Source: Betaproteobacteria bacterium HGW-Betaproteobacteria-11 (GTDB taxonomy: Bacteria; Pseudomonadota; Gammaproteobacteria; Burkholderiales; Rhodocyclaceae). From it: a stretch of DNA of 64,000 nucleotides. The stretch is taken from contig PHCV01000004.1 of the NCBI GenBank assembly GCA_002842395.1, positions 293,017 to 357,016 of the forward strand, read 5' to 3'. A program made the translations under genes and the position numbers. Under the pieces are notes generated by a model, which was given only the letters and a program-made list of their open reading frames with translations, had not been told where the DNA came from and ran no database searches. Below are positions 40,129 through 49,192 of this stretch, piece by piece. How positions within the stretch are numbered: position 1 is the stretch's first letter; each line of letters starts with the position of its first letter.

Positions 40129-41160
40129 TTATTCCAGCAGCCCCTGTTCTTTCGCCATCGTGATGGCAGTGTCCTCGATCATGTCTTCCTGTCCGCCGAC
40201 CATGCCACGGCGTCCCAGTTCGACGAGGATTTGACGAGCGGGAATGCCGTACTTCTTCTCGGCCCGCTTGGCGAAGAGCAAGAAACTTGAATAGACACCG
40301 GCATAACCCAGTGTCAGTGAATCGCGGTCGATGCGAATGATGTGATCCATGATCGGTACCACGCGGTCTTCTGCCACATCGGTGATCTTGAAAACGTCCA
40401 CCCCTGTTTCGATGCCCATCAGGTCGCAGACGGCGACAAAGACTTCCATCGGTGTATTGCCGGCCCCGGCACCCAAACCGGCAGCGGCCGCATCAATGCG
40501 GTTGGCTCCGGCTTCGACGGCGGCGATGGAGTTGGCAACGCCCATGGCTAAATTATGATGGCCGTGAAAACCGAGCTCGATTTCCGGCTTCAGTGCGTCA
40601 CGCACGGCAGCGAGGCGGGACTTGACTCCATCGGGCAGCAGGTGACCGGCGGAGTCGGTAACGTAGATGCAGTTGGCGCCATAGCCTTCCATCAGCTTAG
40701 CCTGTTTGACCAGACCTTCCGGTGTGTTCATGTGGCTCATCATCAGGAAGCCAACAGTGTCCATGTCGAACTTTCTCGCCATGGTGATGTGCTGTTCGGA
40801 AACGTCGGCTTCGGTACAGTGGGTGGCCACGCGAATGGTATGAACACCCAGCTCACAAGCCATCTTCAGATGGTCGACGGTGCCAATGCCGGGCAACAGC
40901 AGAGCCGAGACTTTGGCCTGCTTCATTCTGGGAATTACGGCGCTAAGGTATTCTTCGTCGGTATGGGCCGGGAAACCGTAGTTCACCGAAGAGCCGCCCA
41001 GACCGTCGCCATGGGTGACTTCGATCAGCGGTACACCTGCATCGTCAAGGCCGGTGGCGATATCGACCATTTGGTCGAGCGTCATCAGGTGACGCTTAGG
41101 GTGCATACCATCCCGCAGGGTCATGTCGTGGACGATAACTTTCTTGCCGCGCAAACTCAT
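40129..41160 (-). CDS. dmpG: 4-hydroxy-2-oxovalerate aldolase
   Basis: 343 residues. DmpG motifs: [15 protein letters not shown] at the N-terminus (metal and catalytic His), [15 protein letters not shown], and [13 protein letters not shown]; the C-terminal domain communicates with DmpF. It splits 4-hydroxy-2-oxovalerate to pyruvate and acetaldehyde, which is channelled to DmpF. It is encoded 11 nt downstream of dmpF, so the two subunits of the aldolase-dehydrogenase complex are coexpressed. It completes the meta-cleavage pathway. Confidence 0.95.
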   Translation of the reverse strand: MSLRGKKVIVHDMTLRDGMHPKRHLMTLDQMVDIATGLDDAGVPLIEVTHGDGLGGSSVNYGFPAHTDEEYLSAVIPRMKQAKVSALLLPGIGTVDHLKMACELGVHTIRVATHCTEADVSEQHITMARKFDMDTVGFLMMSHMNTPEGLVKQAKLMEGYGANCIYVTDSAGHLLPDGVKSRLAAVRDALKPEIELGFHGHHNLAMGVANSIAAVEAGANRIDAAAAGLGAGAGNTPMEVFVAVCDLMGIETGVDVFKITDVAEDRVVPIMDHIIRIDRDSLTLGYAGVYSSFLLFAKRAEKKYGIPARQILVELGRRGMVGGQEDMIEDTAITMAKEQGLLE

Positions 41161-41171
41161 TTCATTTCTCC

Positions 41172-42083
41172 TTATACGTTAACTGGCTCGAGCTTGAGCG
41201 TACCCTTGATCATTTCTTCGGCAAACATCTCGGCGGTGCGGGCACCGGCAGCGGTCATGATATCGAGGTTGCCAGCGTAGGTCGGTAGGAAGTCGCCGAG
41301 GCCCTGGACTTCCAGGAAGACGGAGACGCGATTGCCATCGAAGACCGGGCCATTGACCAGGCGATAGCCCGGCACGTACTTCTGAACTTCCTTGATCATG
41401 TCGTGGATCGAGGTGGTAATGGCAGCTTGGTCAGGAGTGTCTTCAGTCAGGCAATGCACGGTATCGCGCATTATCAGCGGTGGTTCCGCCGGGTTAATGA
41501 TGATGATGGCCTTGCCCTTTTCGGCGCCGCCCACCTTCTCAACGGCACCGGCGGTGGTGCGGGTGAACTCGTCAATGTTCTTGCGGGTACCGGGGCCGGC
41601 GCTCTTGGAAGATACAGTAGCGACAATCTCGCCATACTTTACCTTCTGGACGCGGGAGACGGCAGCGACCATGGGAATAGTGGCTTGGCCACCACAGGTG
41701 ACCATATTGACGTTCATTTCGCGCTTGCCGACGTGTTCCTTGAGATTCACCGGTGGGACACAGTAGGGGCCAATGGCGGCCGGGGTAAGGTCAATCATCA
41801 GGACGCCGAGCGCATTGAGCTTACGGCTGTTTTCGGCGTGGACATAGGCGGAGGTCGCATCGAAAGCGATCTGGATGTTGTCGGCCCTGACGTGAGGCAG
41901 CAGGCCATCAACCCCTTCAGCCGTCACCTTCAACCCCATCTCGGTGGCACGCTTCAGACCTTCGGATTCCGGATCAATACCAACCATCCAGGCTGGCTCG
42001 AGAAATGGACTACGCTTCAACTTGTAGAGAAGATCGGTCCCGATATTTCCCGGGCCGATCAGCGCACATCTGATCTTTTTCAT
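41172..42083 (-). CDS. dmpF: Acetaldehyde dehydrogenase (acylating)
   Basis: 303 residues. NAD-binding [16 protein letters not shown], catalytic cysteine in [14 protein letters not shown] and the conserved [16 protein letters not shown]. It turns acetaldehyde, CoA and NAD into acetyl-CoA and works as a complex with DmpG. The gene is followed by dmpG and preceded by an SDR gene in the same run. Confidence 0.95.
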   Translation of the reverse strand: MKKIRCALIGPGNIGTDLLYKLKRSPFLEPAWMVGIDPESEGLKRATEMGLKVTAEGVDGLLPHVRADNIQIAFDATSAYVHAENSRKLNALGVLMIDLTPAAIGPYCVPPVNLKEHVGKREMNVNMVTCGGQATIPMVAAVSRVQKVKYGEIVATVSSKSAGPGTRKNIDEFTRTTAGAVEKVGGAEKGKAIIIINPAEPPLIMRDTVHCLTEDTPDQAAITTSIHDMIKEVQKYVPGYRLVNGPVFDGNRVSVFLEVQGLGDFLPTYAGNLDIMTAAGARTAEMFAEEMIKGTLKLEPVNV

Positions 42084-42113
42084 TGGTAGATTTCCTTGAA
42101 GAGTGACTGGGAT

Positions 42114-42908
42114 TCAACACATGGAAGAAACGACACCGCCCTCGACACGCAGGGCAGCCCCGTTGGTGGCAGAAGCGCGCGTACTGCAGACATAGGCGAC
42201 CAGCGCCGCCACTTCAGCAGGCTTGATCAGACGTTTGAGAATGGAGGTCGGTCTCGCCTCGGCAAAAAATCGCTGCTCCATTTCAGCCTGACTTATTCCC
42301 TGCTCCGCCGCCAGCTTGGCGAAAAATCCGACCACCCCCTCGGAACGGGTAGGGCCTGGCAACACGGCATTGACGGTAACCCCGGTTCCTGTCGTGGACT
42401 GAGCCAAACCGCGTGAAATCGATAGCTGGGCCGCCTTGGTCATACCGTAATGCACCATCTCGGAGGGTGGATTGATACCTGATTCACTGGAGATAAAGAC
42501 GATACGCCCCCATCCGCTACTTTTCATCTGTGGCAGATAGTGACGGGAAAGGCGGACCCCACTCATTACATTGACGTCAAAAAAACGCTGCCACTCACTA
42601 TCTGGAATCGATTCAAAAGGTACGGGATCAAAAACGCCCACATTGTTAACGAGTATGTCAACTTCTGGATGTACATCAATTAGTGAAACTACCCCTTCGG
42701 CTGTGGACAAATCAGCTGCACAGCCCGCAACATCGGCCCCACTAACTAGTCTGCGGAGCCGCTCGATCGCCTTGACTACGCTTTCTTTCTTTCGGCCGTT
42801 GAGGATCACTCTCGCACCTTCCCGCGCCAGTTCAGCCGCTATTGCAAACCCAATTCCAATTGTGGATCCAGTGACCAAAGCACGCCTTCCAGAAAGCTCA
42901 AGGTTCAT
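42114..42908 (-). CDS. Short-chain dehydrogenase/reductase
   Basis: 264 residues. NAD(P)-binding GSTIGIGFAIAAELAREGA (TGxxxGIG variant), NNVGV, catalytic Ser in FISSESGINPP and YxxxK as YGMTKAAQ. Substrate unknown; cis-diol or hydroxy-acid oxidation is possible because it leads the run to dmpF-dmpG-fadL. It is divergent from the GntR regulator, with a candidate operator between them. No standard meta-pathway step requires it. Confidence 0.85.
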   Translation of the reverse strand: MNLELSGRRALVTGSTIGIGFAIAAELAREGARVILNGRKKESVVKAIERLRRLVSGADVAGCAADLSTAEGVVSLIDVHPEVDILVNNVGVFDPVPFESIPDSEWQRFFDVNVMSGVRLSRHYLPQMKSSGWGRIVFISSESGINPPSEMVHYGMTKAAQLSISRGLAQSTTGTGVTVNAVLPGPTRSEGVVGFFAKLAAEQGISQAEMEQRFFAEARPTSILKRLIKPAEVAALVAYVCSTRASATNGAALRVEGGVVSSMC

Positions 42909-43055
42909 CTTGCCTGCCTCTGCCCAGAAAATAATTTATACGATATTATTATATTTTGTCGATGTCAATACATTTAATCGAGATTACTAGAGATAATCAG
43001 CGCTTATTAAATCCCGGTAGAATCATTAGCGGTTGCTCCTCGTCATAACCACACC
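42909..43055. promoter_or_regulatory. Divergent promoter region of SDR and gntR genes with candidate operator
   Basis: AT-rich. It contains CGATATTATTA at 42941-42951, identical to 47847-47857 in the dmpD-hbpS gap. As the shared 11-mer lies next to a GntR gene and upstream of two pathway runs, it is a candidate GntR operator (inference). Confidence 0.35.
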
Positions 43056-43769
43056 ATGAACCTGAAGACCGCACCACGAAAAGAAAACCCGGAAGAATCG
43101 AACACGGAGCCCAAGACACTTGTTGAAGCGGCATATCGGAGCTTGCGCCGCGACATCATCGAGGGCCGCTTGACTCCGGGCGATAAACTGCGCATCGAAC
43201 ACATCAAGGACAACTATGGGGTCGGTGCCGGGACCTTGCGCGAAGCCCTCTCGTTGCTAATTTCTGATGCACTGGTCATCTCCCAGGAGCAACGTGGCTT
43301 CTGGGTGGCACCGGTCTCGCTGGAAGACTTCGGCGACATCACCGAGACCCGCGTCATGCTGGAATGCGAAGCACTCCGCCAGTCGATAAAACTTGGCGAC
43401 GATGCCTGGGAGGCTGATCTGGTTGCCGCATTTCATCGCTTGACCAGGGCCGACGAAAAGCTGGCCGACAGCGAGAGCCGGGAAGAGTGGGAAGAACGCA
43501 ACCGGATATTCCACGAAGTCTTGATTGCCGCCTGCCCATTGCGCTGGGTCAAGCATTTCCTTTCCATTCTTTATCATCAGGCCGAGCGTTATCGCCGTCT
43601 TTCGATACAGCAAAAATCCGTACCCCGGAACATTCATGCCGAACACGAAGCCCTGTTCAAAGCTGCACTGGCCCGTGATGCAGAACTGGCCAGCAATATT
43701 CTCGCCCAGCATATCCGCTTCACTTTTCAGTCGATCCGCACTCTACCCGTTGAGACACTGAGCCGGTAG
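43056..43769 (+). CDS. GntR-family transcriptional regulator (FCD subfamily)
   Basis: 237 residues. The N-terminal winged helix-turn-helix is AAYRSLRRDIIEGRLTPGD followed by LRIEHIKDNYGVGAGTLREAL; the all-helical FCD effector domain follows (RVMLECEALRQSIKLGDD, FHEVLIAACPLRWVKHFLS, with metal-binding histidines plausible). It probably represses the lower pathway until an intermediate binds. It is the only plus-strand gene between the two minus-strand pathway runs. No ribosome site is obvious. Confidence 0.9.
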   Translation: MNLKTAPRKENPEESNTEPKTLVEAAYRSLRRDIIEGRLTPGDKLRIEHIKDNYGVGAGTLREALSLLISDALVISQEQRGFWVAPVSLEDFGDITETRVMLECEALRQSIKLGDDAWEADLVAAFHRLTRADEKLADSESREEWEERNRIFHEVLIAACPLRWVKHFLSILYHQAERYRRLSIQQKSVPRNIHAEHEALFKAALARDAELASNILAQHIRFTFQSIRTLPVETLSR

Positions 43770-43801
43770 TTCGTCTCACTTGCTCCGGGCTGATGGCGGC
43801 C

Positions 43802-43903
43802 TTAACTGCCAGCCAGCGAGAATTGCCGGTACTCGATCAACAAGTCCTTCACGGCAATCACTTCATTCGGTTCCCTATGCACTGTCTTGACAAGGACACC
43901 CAT
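43802..43903 (-). CDS. Possible small ORF after dmpI
   Basis: 33 codons, beginning MGVLVKTVHREPNEVIAVKD, in the 147-bp gap after dmpI. No ribosome site is clear and no family is recognised. Amino-acid use looks protein-like, but the ORF is short. It could be the remnant of a longer gene. Confidence 0.2.
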   Translation of the reverse strand: MGVLVKTVHREPNEVIAVKDLLIEYRQFSLAGS

Positions 43904-43916
43904 GTCGACCACAACA

Positions 43917-44108
43917 TCACCGCCCAAGGTCCTTGGCCGACTTGCCGCCAATGCCCCAATGCGTCTTGGGTACTTCGGTAATCAAAATTCGCACCGCTTC
44001 GACTGGCACACCGACAGCCTCGACCAGCGCAACGGTAACTTTCTCAATGACAGCGCGTTTCTGCTCTTCAGAGCGACCTTCCAGGATATAAATTTGTGCA
44101 AACGGCAT
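43917..44108 (-). CDS. dmpI: 4-oxalocrotonate tautomerase
   Basis: 63 residues. Pro follows the initiator Met (MPFAQIYILEGRSEEQKRAV); after Met removal Pro1 is the catalytic base. Arg in EGRSEEQ and Arg in AVRILITEV fill the roles of Arg11 and Arg39. It isomerises 4-oxalocrotonate to the 2-oxo-3-hexenedioate form. Follows dmpH by 24 nt. Confidence 0.95.
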   Translation of the reverse strand: MPFAQIYILEGRSEEQKRAVIEKVTVALVEAVGVPVEAVRILITEVPKTHWGIGGKSAKDLGR

Positions 44109-44132
44109 GGCGAACTCCTCTCTCTCACTGGA

Positions 44133-44921
44133 TCAGATGAAACGAGTACTGACCGTACCCAGCAACTGGATACGCAAAACGACGTTGTCTCCCGGCTTGA
44201 CCGCAACCGCCTCGGTCACGCCACCTGACAAGATCATCGTGCCCGCAGGGATTTCTTCGCCGCGGGCGCCGAGGTGATTAGCCAGCGCGGCAATCGCGGC
44301 CGCCGGATGGCCGAGGACAGCAGCACTGGCACCAATGGCAACCGGTTCGCCATTCTTTTCCATGACTACGCCCAGTGTGCGCAGATCCAGACCGGCTACA
44401 GGCATCATCTGACCGCCGAGCACGAAGCGGGTGGAAGAACAGTTGTCGGCGATCACGCTCTTCAAATCGAACTTGAAGTCCTTGTAACGCGAGTCGATGA
44501 TCTCAATGCCAGGCATCACGAAATCCGTAGCGGCCAGCACGGCACCGATGTGGCAACCCGGGCCCTTCAAGGCACGCTTGGTGACGAAAACGATTTCCGG
44601 CTCGACCTTTGGATGAATCAGCTCGCTGTGTTTGATCTCGCCACCGTCCGGCACACTGAAGTAATCGACCAGCCAGCCAAAGATCGGGGTGCTGACACCC
44701 ATCTGTTTCATCTTGCTGTGCGAGGTCAAACCGGCTTTCAAGCCAACCACCTTGTGACCACGTTCCAGTTTGCGGCGCAGGATTTCGGCTTGAATGGCGT
44801 ATGCGTCCTCCCAGTCCATGTCCGGATGAGCTTCGGTAATCTTGATGACTTCATGAGCCTGCAACTCGGCATTTTCAAGGTGCTCGGCCAGTTGCTCGAT
44901 ACTTTTCTGATTGAGGTTCAT
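44133..44921 (-). CDS. dmpH: 4-oxalocrotonate decarboxylase
   Basis: 262 residues of the hydratase/decarboxylase family: GHKVVGLKAGLTSHSKMKQM, KVEPEIVFVTKRAL with the metal-binding glutamates, and EIIDSRYKDF. It decarboxylates 2-oxo-3-hexenedioate with Mg and acts in complex with DmpE. It is paired with dmpE, to which it is similar. Assignment to DmpH rather than DmpE follows the gene order (C-E-H-I) and sequence type. Confidence 0.88.
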   Translation of the reverse strand: MNLNQKSIEQLAEHLENAELQAHEVIKITEAHPDMDWEDAYAIQAEILRRKLERGHKVVGLKAGLTSHSKMKQMGVSTPIFGWLVDYFSVPDGGEIKHSELIHPKVEPEIVFVTKRALKGPGCHIGAVLAATDFVMPGIEIIDSRYKDFKFDLKSVIADNCSSTRFVLGGQMMPVAGLDLRTLGVVMEKNGEPVAIGASAAVLGHPAAAIAALANHLGARGEEIPAGTMILSGGVTEAVAVKPGDNVVLRIQLLGTVSTRFI

Positions 44922-44948
44922 GTCATTAATCCTTGTTATGAAGTCTGC

Positions 44949-45731
44949 TTAAATGAAGCGGACGGAACAACTACCGATGCCACCGATGACCATGCGCAGG
45001 TTGTCGCCCTTCTGCACCGGCACCATGGCACCCATCGCGCCAGACAGGACAATGTCGCCAGCCCTCAAGACGATGCCAAGTCGACCCAGCGTGTTGGCCA
45101 GCCAGGCCACAGCATTCACCGGGTGGCCCATGGTCGCGGCACCGGCACCGGTAACGACGATTTCGCCATTTTTCTCAAGCACCATGCCGCACAGGGCAAG
45201 ATCGAGGCCGATGATATCGACGAGTCGATCTCCAAGTACGAAAACACCACAGGAAGCGTTATCCGATACGGTATCCTGAATCTTGATTTTCCAGTCCTGG
45301 ATGCGCGAATCGACGATCTCGAAGCAGGCCATCACACCTTCGGTTGCAGCGAGTACATCGGCGGTGGTCACGCCCGGACCCTGCAGGTCTTTCTTGAGTA
45401 GAAAGGCGATTTCGCCTTCGGCCTTGGGCTGGATCAAGCTGTCCGACTCGATGTACTCGCCTTCGTTATAAACCATGCCGTCGAGCAAATAGCCAAAGTC
45501 CGGCTGGTGCACGCCGAGCATATCCATTACAGCCTTACTGGTGACGCCGATCTTCTTGCCAATCATCTTCTCGCCTTTTTCCATGCGTCGCGCAATCATG
45601 CGTTGCTGTATGTGATATCCATCTTCTATGGTTATATCCGGGTGACTGGCGGTCAGCGGCGCGATCGGCTGGCGGGCGGCTAGCGCGTCGTATAGGTTGT
45701 CACCTAACTGTTCAATCATTGATTGGTCCAT
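44949..45731 (-). CDS. dmpE: 2-hydroxypent-2,4-dienoate hydratase
   Basis: 260 residues of the same fold as dmpH: IGKKIGVTSKAVMDMLGV, PKAEGEIAFLLKKDL with metal-binding Glu, and CFEIVDSRIQDWKI. It adds water to 2-hydroxypentadienoate to give 4-hydroxy-2-oxovalerate for DmpG. Gene order places it between dmpC and dmpH. The Met at 45731 has GGAAA upstream; Met 45719 is an alternative. Confidence 0.88.
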   Translation of the reverse strand: MDQSMIEQLGDNLYDALAARQPIAPLTASHPDITIEDGYHIQQRMIARRMEKGEKMIGKKIGVTSKAVMDMLGVHQPDFGYLLDGMVYNEGEYIESDSLIQPKAEGEIAFLLKKDLQGPGVTTADVLAATEGVMACFEIVDSRIQDWKIKIQDTVSDNASCGVFVLGDRLVDIIGLDLALCGMVLEKNGEIVVTGAGAATMGHPVNAVAWLANTLGRLGIVLRAGDIVLSGAMGAMVPVQKGDNLRMVIGGIGSCSVRFI

Positions 45732-45793
45732 TATTTTTCCTGTGCTTGTGGTGGTTGGCAGTTATGGCAGGGAAACCTGACCGGTCTCCCCAG

Positions 45794-47260
45794 TCATGCT
45801 TGCAGTTTGATGCAGACATTTTTCAGCTCGGTATAGAACTCGAGCGAGTGCACGCCACCTTCGCGACCGATACCGGATTGTTTGGCACCGCCGAAGGGAG
45901 TGCGCAAATCGCGCAGAAACCAGCTATTGACCCAAGCAATACCGACTTCCATCTTCTGTGCAACTCGATGGGCGCGGGAAACATTGTTTGTCCAGATCGC
46001 CGTTGCCAAACCGTACTTGTTGTCATTGGCTTTTTCGAGGACTTCCTCTTCAGTATCAAACGGCGCAATGTGGCAGCATGGGCCGAAGATTTCTTCCTTG
46101 ATGACGCGCGCAGTCTCCGGCAGACCGGTCCAGATGGTCGGCTGCACCCAGCAGCCATCTTTCAGTTCACCCGGCATATCGGGCACACACCCACCGGTAA
46201 CGACGGTCGCGCCTTCTTCGATAGCAAGCTTGCAATAGGACAACACCTTATTCTGGTGTTCCTTGCTGATCAGTGGGCCCATATTGGTCGCCGGATCATC
46301 TGGCGCACCAAGCTTCAGATTTTCGGCGCCGACCTTCATGGCGGCGACGAACTTGTCAAAAATCTGACGTTCCACATAGACACGCTCGGTGCCCAAGCAG
46401 ACCTGGCCGCAATTGGCGAAAGCCGAACGCAGCGTACCTTCGATGGCGGCATCAAAATCACAGTCGGCGAAAACGATGGCGGCATTCTTGCCGCCCATTT
46501 CCAGCGATACCGGGCGCGAACCGTTCGCAGCCGCCTTCATGATGATTTCACCAGTACGAGTTTCGCCGGTGAAAGTCAGCGCATCGACACCCGGGTGAGA
46601 GGTCAGAAATTCGCCTGCCGAGTTAGGGCCGAAGCCATGGACGACGTTGTAGACGCCCTTTGGAATTCCTACCTTGTTCATCACTTCACCAAGCAACGTA
46701 GCAGTACGCGGCGTCTCTTCCGATGGCTTTACGACAACGGCATTGCCACATGCCAAGGCCGGACCAACCTTCCATGTCATCAACAGGAACGGCAAGTTCC
46801 ATGGGCAGATAACGCCAACAACCCCGACTGGAGTACGGTACCCATAGTTGATACAGAACATGCCGTCCGGCGTCGCCATTTCGAAGAACTCAGTTGGTAC
46901 ATTCTTGACTATGTCGGCGAACACCTTGAAGTTGACGGCACCTCGCGGGATATCAATGTGCGAGGCCAGGCTCTTTGGCTTGCCGGTATCGGCACACTCG
47001 GCTTCGAGGAATTCGTCAAAGCGGTTGTTGATCTCAGCAACCAGCGCCTCGAGCAACTCGATACGCCTGGCCAATGGCATTGAACCCCACGGGCCTTTAA
47101 GCGCGGCACGGGCGGCAGCAACCGCAGCATCCACTTCGGCCTTACCCGCCTCAGCGACCTGACCAATCACCATGTTAGATGTCGGGGTTCGATTCTCGAA
47201 CCAATTGCCAGTGGCAACAAAGTCACCATTAATGAAATTCATAATCCTATCCGCGATCAT
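45794..47260 (-). CDS. dmpC: 2-hydroxymuconic semialdehyde dehydrogenase
   Basis: 488 residues, aldehyde dehydrogenase fold: WNLPFLLMTWKVGPALA, FTGETRTGEIIMKAA, catalytic Glu in SLEMGGKNAAIVF, catalytic Cys in CGQVCLGTERVYVE. It oxidises 2-hydroxymuconic semialdehyde from C23O to 4-oxalocrotonate, feeding DmpI and DmpH. It follows a HbpS-like gene by 27 nt. Confidence 0.93.
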   Translation of the reverse strand: MIADRIMNFINGDFVATGNWFENRTPTSNMVIGQVAEAGKAEVDAAVAAARAALKGPWGSMPLARRIELLEALVAEINNRFDEFLEAECADTGKPKSLASHIDIPRGAVNFKVFADIVKNVPTEFFEMATPDGMFCINYGYRTPVGVVGVICPWNLPFLLMTWKVGPALACGNAVVVKPSEETPRTATLLGEVMNKVGIPKGVYNVVHGFGPNSAGEFLTSHPGVDALTFTGETRTGEIIMKAAANGSRPVSLEMGGKNAAIVFADCDFDAAIEGTLRSAFANCGQVCLGTERVYVERQIFDKFVAAMKVGAENLKLGAPDDPATNMGPLISKEHQNKVLSYCKLAIEEGATVVTGGCVPDMPGELKDGCWVQPTIWTGLPETARVIKEEIFGPCCHIAPFDTEEEVLEKANDNKYGLATAIWTNNVSRAHRVAQKMEVGIAWVNSWFLRDLRTPFGGAKQSGIGREGGVHSLEFYTELKNVCIKLQA

Positions 47261-47286
47261 ACTGTTCCCTTTTCACCTGAATATGC

Positions 47287-47730
47287 TTAGGTAATATATG
47301 GTTCAATTCCAATGGCTCTCAACCCAGCCATCGCACACTCCTCGTCTTGCTCTTCCGATGCACCCGAGATTCCAATTCCACCAACCCACTCAGACTCGCC
47401 TGCAATGCAAATGGGGACACCGCCACCAAAAACGATCAGCCGTGGTTGAGCCGAAAAGCCCAGTTTCATTCCTTCGTCAGATCCTACTATCGACATCCAT
47501 TCCTTGGTGCGAAACCCAAAACTCGCTGCGGTGTAAGCCTTGTCGATAGCTATGCTGATAGAATGAAGAAAGGCTCCGGGCATCCGCAAAAAAGCCATCA
47601 AATTTCCACCGCGGTCAACCACGGCAGCGTTGATCCTCCAGTTATTTTCCTCGGCATGCCTAACTGCCGCTCGCACTGCGATTGCCGCTGCCTCAGCGGT
47701 AATACTTGGAATACTGTTTGCAACTTGCAT
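47287..47730 (-). CDS. HbpS/GlcG-family small protein of the meta-cleavage operon
   Basis: 147 residues from ATG 47730 (GGAG upstream). Family pattern: ITAEAAAIAVRAAVRHAEEN, VVDRGGNLMAFLRM, and GGGVPICIAGESEWVGGIGISGAS near the end. The family includes haem-binding HbpS of Streptomyces and GlcG, and members often occur in aromatic-degradation operons. The biochemical role here is unknown. First gene of the dmpC-E-H-I run. Confidence 0.8.
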   Translation of the reverse strand: MQVANSIPSITAEAAAIAVRAAVRHAEENNWRINAAVVDRGGNLMAFLRMPGAFLHSISIAIDKAYTAASFGFRTKEWMSIVGSDEGMKLGFSAQPRLIVFGGGVPICIAGESEWVGGIGISGASEEQDEECAMAGLRAIGIEPYIT

Positions 47731-48032
47731 CACGCTACTCCATTCATGAAATCCGATTGAGATTGATCGCTATCATAAATAAAACCAAAACACATTCATT
47801 TAACATAAATGATATTATAAAGTGTATTCGATTATATCGATAATATCGATATTATTAGAACAGAGAATAGAGATAGGGATACAAGCATGAGCTCGATGTA
47901 TTGAAGAGGACTGCGGGAGAAGTCGCTGAACCTAGGCTACTGCCTTAATTTTGATGGCTGGTCTCTTCCATGAAGCAAGCAAGTATCGCCAACACGGCTG
48001 GCATGTAACTCCGGTTGAAACTGAGTTCAAAA
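47731..48032. promoter_or_regulatory. AT-rich control region of the dmpC-E-H-I run
   Basis: About 300 bp with no gene. A very AT-rich segment (47770-47870) holds the palindrome AATATCGATATT at 47842-47853 and the 11-mer CGATATTATTA at 47847-47857, which recurs at 42941-42951 beside gntR. Candidate GntR operator and promoter (inference). Confidence 0.4.
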
Positions 48033-48884
48033 TCAAATGCTCGAAAAAGAAGAAGGCTGGTTTTCCGCTTCCAGAAGAAAATCCGTGACCAGCCGGTTGA
48101 ATCGATCGGTATGCTCGATTTGCGTCCAGTGCCCGCAGCGCCCGAACACATGCAGTTGCACACGGTCGATCAACCCAGCCAGACGCAGACTGTTGGATAG
48201 CGGAATCACCTGGTCATCGCGGCCATGAATAATAAGTGCTTCATTGGGCAGTCTCTTGATTTCATCTTCCGCACTGGCCAGTGCATCCACCCAGCGCTGA
48301 CGCGGGGCTGGAAACATGCTGGAAAAAGATTCCTGGAACCCCGGACGAATACTCGCTTCGTATCTCAGTTTGGCCAAAGCGTCATTGACCAAAGACCGGT
48401 CGTAAGCAAATATGTCGAGTAAGCGACGCATGTTTTCAATCGATGGCTCATAGCCCCAAACCGCATCCAAGCCTTCAGTGATCTCAAATTTGACGCCGGC
48501 CGACCCCATCAGAACCAGTCGGTCGACACGACCGGGGTGCTTTAACGCAGTAGCGATGGCCAGCGCTCCACCAAATGAATTGCCCACAATGTGGGTTTTT
48601 CTTATGCCTAGAGCGTCCATTAAGCCAATGATGTGTTCGACCCAGCGATCCATGTCATAGCGATAGCCATTTGGCCGTTCGGTAAAACCGAAGCCGACCA
48701 TATCGGGAGCGATAGCTCTGAAATATTTGCTCAGTGCCGGCATGGTAAGGCGCCAGTTGGCATAGGCACTTACTCCTGGCCCAGAGCCATGCACAAGGAA
48801 TACTGGACTCCCATCACCCAGATCGTGGTAATTGGTTTGAATTCCAGCCGCAATTACGCTGCGACCGATTTCCGGGTTACTCAT
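48033..48884 (-). CDS. dmpD: 2-hydroxymuconic semialdehyde hydrolase
   Basis: 283 residues, alpha/beta hydrolase. Oxyanion-hole motif HGSGPGVSAYANWRL, nucleophile elbow GNSFGGALAIA, acid residue in HGRDDQVIPL and catalytic His in GRCGHWTQIEH. It hydrolyses ring-cleavage products from phenol or methyl-substituted catechols to 2-hydroxypentadienoate, the branch parallel to DmpC. AAGGAG precedes the ATG. It is separated by about 300 bp from both neighbours, so it may have its own promoter. Confidence 0.92.
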   Translation of the reverse strand: MSNPEIGRSVIAAGIQTNYHDLGDGSPVFLVHGSGPGVSAYANWRLTMPALSKYFRAIAPDMVGFGFTERPNGYRYDMDRWVEHIIGLMDALGIRKTHIVGNSFGGALAIATALKHPGRVDRLVLMGSAGVKFEITEGLDAVWGYEPSIENMRRLLDIFAYDRSLVNDALAKLRYEASIRPGFQESFSSMFPAPRQRWVDALASAEDEIKRLPNEALIIHGRDDQVIPLSNSLRLAGLIDRVQLHVFGRCGHWTQIEHTDRFNRLVTDFLLEAENQPSSFSSI

Positions 48885-49125
48885 TTTCTACTCCTTAACC
48901 TCTTCACAACACTCATTGAAACGAAAAACCAACTACTTGTGTCGGCTTAGCAATAATCACCTGACGAATTAAGAGTCTGCCAAGCCGGACTAACTTTTTC
49001 GTGAAACAAAATCGTGGAGTCCGCAAAATCTGCCTACTCTACCCATAGTCCTGGGCACCGATCAATGACTTTCCAGACGGAACACATCGGTGGCGTGAGT
49101 CACCCAGGAAGCAGAAACCAGGACG

Positions 49126-49142
49126 GCGCAACCATTGTGCCG
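49126..49142 (-). promoter_or_regulatory. Candidate sigma-54 promoter upstream of dmpD
   Basis: Minus strand TCGGCACAATGGTTGCG: CGGCAC then N5 then TTGCG, with GG-N10-GC spacing exact. It lies in the 308-bp gap between adh and dmpD, about 240 nt before dmpD. One base differs from TGGCAC. The rest of the gap (48885-49192) shows no gene. Confidence 0.45.
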
Positions 49143-49192
49143 AGTGTTTTCAAGTCAATTTGTCTCCTCCTGTCCGTGGTGAGACAGCGTTT

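Noticed and set aside
42180..42215. Further copy of the dispersed repeat in the island
   Set aside because: ACCAGCGCCGCCACTT only partly resembles the core and is ordinary coding sequence of the SDR gene.
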